Below the pieces are notes generated by a model that was not told the DNA's origin, ran no database searches, and was given only the letters and a program-made list of their open reading frames with translations. A program made the translations under genes and the position numbers. A DNA stretch of 64,000 bases from the NCBI GenBank assembly GCA_963728975.1, contig CAVSMF010000002.1, forward strand, positions 372,001 to 436,000. The letters run 5' to 3'. The stretch comes from DATFCK01 sp963728975. Lineage in GTDB: Bacteria; Verrucomicrobiota; Verrucomicrobiia; Chthoniobacterales; UBA10450. Positions 61,358 through 64,000 of the stretch are shown here, piece after piece; within the stretch, counting starts at the first letter, position 1; every line of letters starts with the position of its first letter.

Positions 61358-62152
61358 ATGACTAAGGCTGTTGGAATTATTCCCGCGCGCTGGGGTTCCA
61401 CCCGTTTTCCGGGCAAACCACTCCATTTGGTCGCTGGGAAACCGTTGCTTCGACATGTCTGGGAAAGATGTTGCCGGGCCACCCGCCTCGATTCCGTCAT
61501 CATTGCCACCGACGATATGCGGATCGCGGAAAGCGCCTTCAACTGGGGCGCCGAAGTGGCGCTCACCTCTCCCCGGCATCAAAGCGGCACCGATCGAATT
61601 GCCGAGGTGGCAAGGAAAGCGCCGCAATTCGGTTATGTGATCAATATCCAGGGAGACGAACCGTTGATCGATCCGCGATTGATCGATCGGGTTGTGGAAA
61701 AATTACGGAGCGATGGCAAGATCGCGATGGTAACGGCGGCGCATCCTTTCGCCGATCCGGAGGATGCCTCCTCGCCGCATCAGGTAAAGGTGGTCGTCGA
61801 TCGGCAAGGGCGCGTCCTCTATTTTTCCCGCGCCCGGATCCCTTTTACGGGGGGCGGCGGCTTTCCAGCGCCCGACAGGGACCGTCGGCGGCGGCCGGGA
61901 ACCGGCCACTCCTTGTTGCGGCACCAGGGCATATACGGATTTCGTCGTGAAACGCTCCTCCAATTCGTGAGGTGGAAGCCGAGTCCGCTGGAGCGCGCCG
62001 AATCGCTCGAGCAATTGCGCGCATTGGAAAATGGTGTAATTGTTCATGTGCTCGTCACTAAACATGGATCGCCCGGCATCGACACGCCGGCAGACGCGAA
62101 AACGCTCGAACAAACGCTTGTTCGAGCGCGAAAGAGGAGACGCCGGCCGTGA
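61358..62152 (+). CDS. kdsB: 3-deoxy-manno-octulosonate cytidylyltransferase
   Basis: Activates KDO with CTP for lipid A-core assembly. Motifs: IIPARWGSTRFPGKPL, the SGTDRIAEV box, INIQGDEPLIDP, and HQGIYGFRRETL with KPSPLERAESLEQLRAL. It is 264 residues, slightly long because the loop after YFSRARIPF has extra Gly/Arg-rich residues (TGGGGFPAPDRDRRRRPG). Its stop overlaps the pyrG start by four bases; PyrG makes the CTP that KdsB uses, so the coupling makes sense. Confidence 0.95.
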   Translation: MTKAVGIIPARWGSTRFPGKPLHLVAGKPLLRHVWERCCRATRLDSVIIATDDMRIAESAFNWGAEVALTSPRHQSGTDRIAEVARKAPQFGYVINIQGDEPLIDPRLIDRVVEKLRSDGKIAMVTAAHPFADPEDASSPHQVKVVVDRQGRVLYFSRARIPFTGGGGFPAPDRDRRRRPGTGHSLLRHQGIYGFRRETLLQFVRWKPSPLERAESLEQLRALENGVIVHVLVTKHGSPGIDTPADAKTLEQTLVRARKRRRRP

Positions 62153-63750
62153 AATACATTTTCGTTACCGGCGGTGTAGTTAGCTCGCTCGGAAAAGGCC
62201 TGGCCGCCGCTTCGCTGGGGACGCTGCTGGAGCTGCGCGGTCTGCGCGTGGTTTTCCAAAAGTTCGATCCTTACCTGAATGTCGATCCGGGAACGATGAA
62301 TCCGTTCCAGCACGGCGAAGTTTATGTCCTCAACGATGGAGCCGAAACCGATCTCGATCTCGGCCATTACGAACGTTTTACCAATTGCGTCCTGTCGCGC
62401 CATAACAACCTGACCAGCGGCCAGGTTTACGAAAGCGTCATCCTGAAGGAACGCCGCGGCGATTATCTCGGAAAGACCGTGCAGGTCATTCCGCATGTCA
62501 CCGATGTGATCAAAGAGCGGATTCGCGAGCTCTCCGACGAAAGCAAATATGACGTCGTCATTACTGAAATCGGTGGGACCACCGGCGACATTGAAGGGCT
62601 TCCGTTCCTGGAAGCGATCCGACAATTCATTTTGGAAGTGGGCGCGGAAAATGTAGTCAACATGCACGTGACCCTGGTGCCGTATATCAAGGCAGCCGGG
62701 GAACTGAAGACCAAGCCGACCCAGCAGAGCGTGGCCAAGCTGCGCGAGATCGGGTTGCAACCCCAGGTTTTGATCTGCCGCTCGGAACGTTCTCTCGAAC
62801 GCGAAGTGCGCCAGAAATTGTCGATGTTTTGCAGTGTCTCGGAAAAGGCCGTGATCGAAGCGCGCGATGTCGAGCACACCGTTTACGAAATGCCCCTGAT
62901 GCTTCACGAAGAAGGCCTGGACAAGCTGGTTTGCGACTTGTTGCGTCTCCAGACCTGCGAGCCCGATCTGACCAATTGGCGCAAGTTCGTCGAACGGGTC
63001 GTTAGTCCCAGGAAGCAGATAAAAATCGCCGTGGTCGGCAAGTACATCGATCTCCAGGACGCCTATAAGAGCATTTACGAATCGCTGACTCATGCCGCCG
63101 CCAGCCAGGATTGCGGGATTGATCTCAAACTGATCGATGCCGAGGCCCTGGAAGATGGCGTGGACGGTCAGCTCCAGGACGTGGCGGGAGTGTTGATCCC
63201 GGGCGGTTTCGGGGAGCGCGGAGTCGAGGGAAAGATCAAAGCCGCCAGGTTCGCCCGGGAGAATAAGATTCCCTATCTTGGACTCTGTCTCGGGATGCAG
63301 GTGGCCACGATCGAATTTGCCCGCAATGTCTGCGGGATCGAGGAGGCAAACAGCACTGAGTTCGACAAAAAAGCCAAGGAACCGGTGATCTCGTTATTAG
63401 AAGAGCAGCGTGGGGTGACCAACATGGGCGCGAGCATGCGGTTAGGGACCTGGCCCACCAAGATCGCCAAAGGCACTTTGGCCGAAAAGGTTTATGGACG
63501 TGACGAAGTGCTGGAGCGGCATCGGCACCGCTACGAGTTCAACATGAAATACCGCGAAAAGATGGGTGAGAAAGGGTTTACGATTTCGGGGACTTCGCCC
63601 GACGGCACGTTGGCGGAGCTGATTGAGCTGCGCGATCATCCTTATTTTTTGGCCTGTCAATATCATCCTGAATTTCAAAGCAAACCGACCAAGCCCCATC
63701 CCCTTTTCAAGGGCTTTGTGGAAGCGTGTCTGGCGAAGAAAAAGGCGTAG
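62149..63750 (+). CDS. pyrG: CTP synthase
   Basis: Makes CTP from UTP, ATP and glutamine. The synthetase domain starts YIFVTGGVVSSLGKGLAAAS and shows FDPYLNVDPGTMNPFQHGEV. The amidotransferase domain has the nucleophile Cys in YLGLCLGMQ and the His-Glu pair in CQYHPEFQSKP. Its 533 residues are family length. The ATG-containing overlap with kdsB indicates a shared transcript. Confidence 0.98.
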   Translation: MKYIFVTGGVVSSLGKGLAAASLGTLLELRGLRVVFQKFDPYLNVDPGTMNPFQHGEVYVLNDGAETDLDLGHYERFTNCVLSRHNNLTSGQVYESVILKERRGDYLGKTVQVIPHVTDVIKERIRELSDESKYDVVITEIGGTTGDIEGLPFLEAIRQFILEVGAENVVNMHVTLVPYIKAAGELKTKPTQQSVAKLREIGLQPQVLICRSERSLEREVRQKLSMFCSVSEKAVIEARDVEHTVYEMPLMLHEEGLDKLVCDLLRLQTCEPDLTNWRKFVERVVSPRKQIKIAVVGKYIDLQDAYKSIYESLTHAAASQDCGIDLKLIDAEALEDGVDGQLQDVAGVLIPGGFGERGVEGKIKAARFARENKIPYLGLCLGMQVATIEFARNVCGIEEANSTEFDKKAKEPVISLLEEQRGVTNMGASMRLGTWPTKIAKGTLAEKVYGRDEVLERHRHRYEFNMKYREKMGEKGFTISGTSPDGTLAELIELRDHPYFLACQYHPEFQSKPTKPHPLFKGFVEACLAKKKA

Positions 63751-63974
63751 CGGCGGCCCGAAAAACGGCGGGCGGCGGGGGTTGCGGCTGGCGGGTGGGT
63801 TGTCGGAAGTGTTTCTGCGGACGCTGGCTGGCAAGCACGTAAGTAACTCCAAAACGGGATGTTACGTTACGAAACCCGAGATCCCGTGCTCAACCCCAGC
63901 TCGACCTTCTAGAATTACTATAAATTCTATATTGACGAATTGTGCCCGATTGTTTCATCATCAAAATCGTTCCT
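63751..63974. other. Gap after pyrG
   Basis: Starts GC-rich (GGCGGGCGGCGGGGG) and becomes AT-rich. AGAATTACTATAAATTCT (about 63911-63928) is a small inverted repeat just before a TTGACG box (63932-63937) that could be the -35 of the next gene. No terminator is clear. Confidence 0.35.
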
Positions 63975-64000
63975 ATGAGAAAGATCTACGACCTTCTGAA
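63975..64000 (+). CDS. Possible start of a gene cut by the window end
   Basis: An ATG followed by codons for RKIYDLL runs off the end of the window. It has no strong Shine-Dalgarno, but a promoter-like AT-rich stretch lies upstream. Too short to identify. Confidence 0.25.

Noticed and set aside
61850..61925. Frameshift pair in kdsB around the Gly/Arg-rich loop
   Set aside because: The loop is long but the frame is open and the family sequence resumes in phase; a natural loop difference is simpler.
62044..63093. 349-codon frame antisense to kdsB/pyrG
   Set aside because: Mirror of a canonical CTP synthase.

Overview
The window looks like a soil or sediment member of the Verrucomicrobia (Spartobacteria/Chthoniobacterales-like), a Gram-negative with GC-rich core genes. 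This rests on: a secreted protein ending in the 'DPEGDGITNLMEYGLGSDP' type module typical of Verrucomicrobia and Planctomycetes; paired DUF2339/DUF3999 genes; LPS inner-core genes (hldE kinase domain, gmhB, kdsB); and very many short interspersed palindromes. The lineage is inferred from protein character, not from a marker-gene tree.

Layout. 1-4.5 kb is an accessory island: a tyrosine integrase with two unknown genes, a tRNA-Arg(ACG), two toxin-antitoxin cassettes (one broken, one intact) and two extra 39-bp copies of the 5' half of the tRNA that bound the cassettes. 4.6-12.6 kb holds a LysR regulator, DUF2339 and DUF3999 membrane proteins and a histidine kinase/response regulator pair. 12.6-13.0 kb is a 163/170-bp tandem repeat. 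13.2-17.4 kb (minus strand) is a partial complex I cluster in the order nuoA-B-C-D-I, without E, F, G or H. 17.9-25.7 kb holds a PLD-type cardiolipin synthase, a VIT/VWA protein with its sortase, and two secreted proteins. 25.7-29.2 kb is a second accessory patch: zinc-ribbon protein, Schlafen/AlbA_2 protein, IS1-like transposase and a HicBA-like pair. 29.9-33.5 kb carries lysC and a frameshifted threonine synthase. 33.8-41.2 kb carries genes fitting leucine/branched-chain acid breakdown: a single-chain E1alpha-E1beta-lipoyl-E2 dehydrogenase, an enoyl-CoA hydratase, an HMG-CoA lyase-like protein and a methylcrotonyl-CoA carboxylase beta subunit. 41.3-47.7 kb has manC, ruvX, truA, a large hybrid kinase and a GNAT protein. 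47.7-50.6 kb is cysNC-cysD (sulfate activation). 50.8-51.9 kb is a second, orphan nuoB-nuoC pair. 52.4-59.1 kb has MscS, purine nucleoside phosphorylase, a PgpH-like HD phosphodiesterase, PhoH and two secreted unknowns. 59.2-63.8 kb has hldE(N), gmhB, kdsB and pyrG.

The most distinctive feature is a dense set of REP-like palindromes, many with a GTAG (or GTGG/GGAG) head, as singles and as inverted pairs about 55-145 bp long (REPIN-like). Several lie inside genes without breaking the frame: in the DUF2339 protein, in the linker of the E1-E2 fusion and in a loop of purine nucleoside phosphorylase. Two others supply the 3' end of a gene (LysR stop; VIT/VWA tail and sortase start). The second notable feature is the tRNA-fragment-bounded run of toxin-antitoxin cassettes. 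No CRISPR array, prophage structural gene or rRNA was seen.
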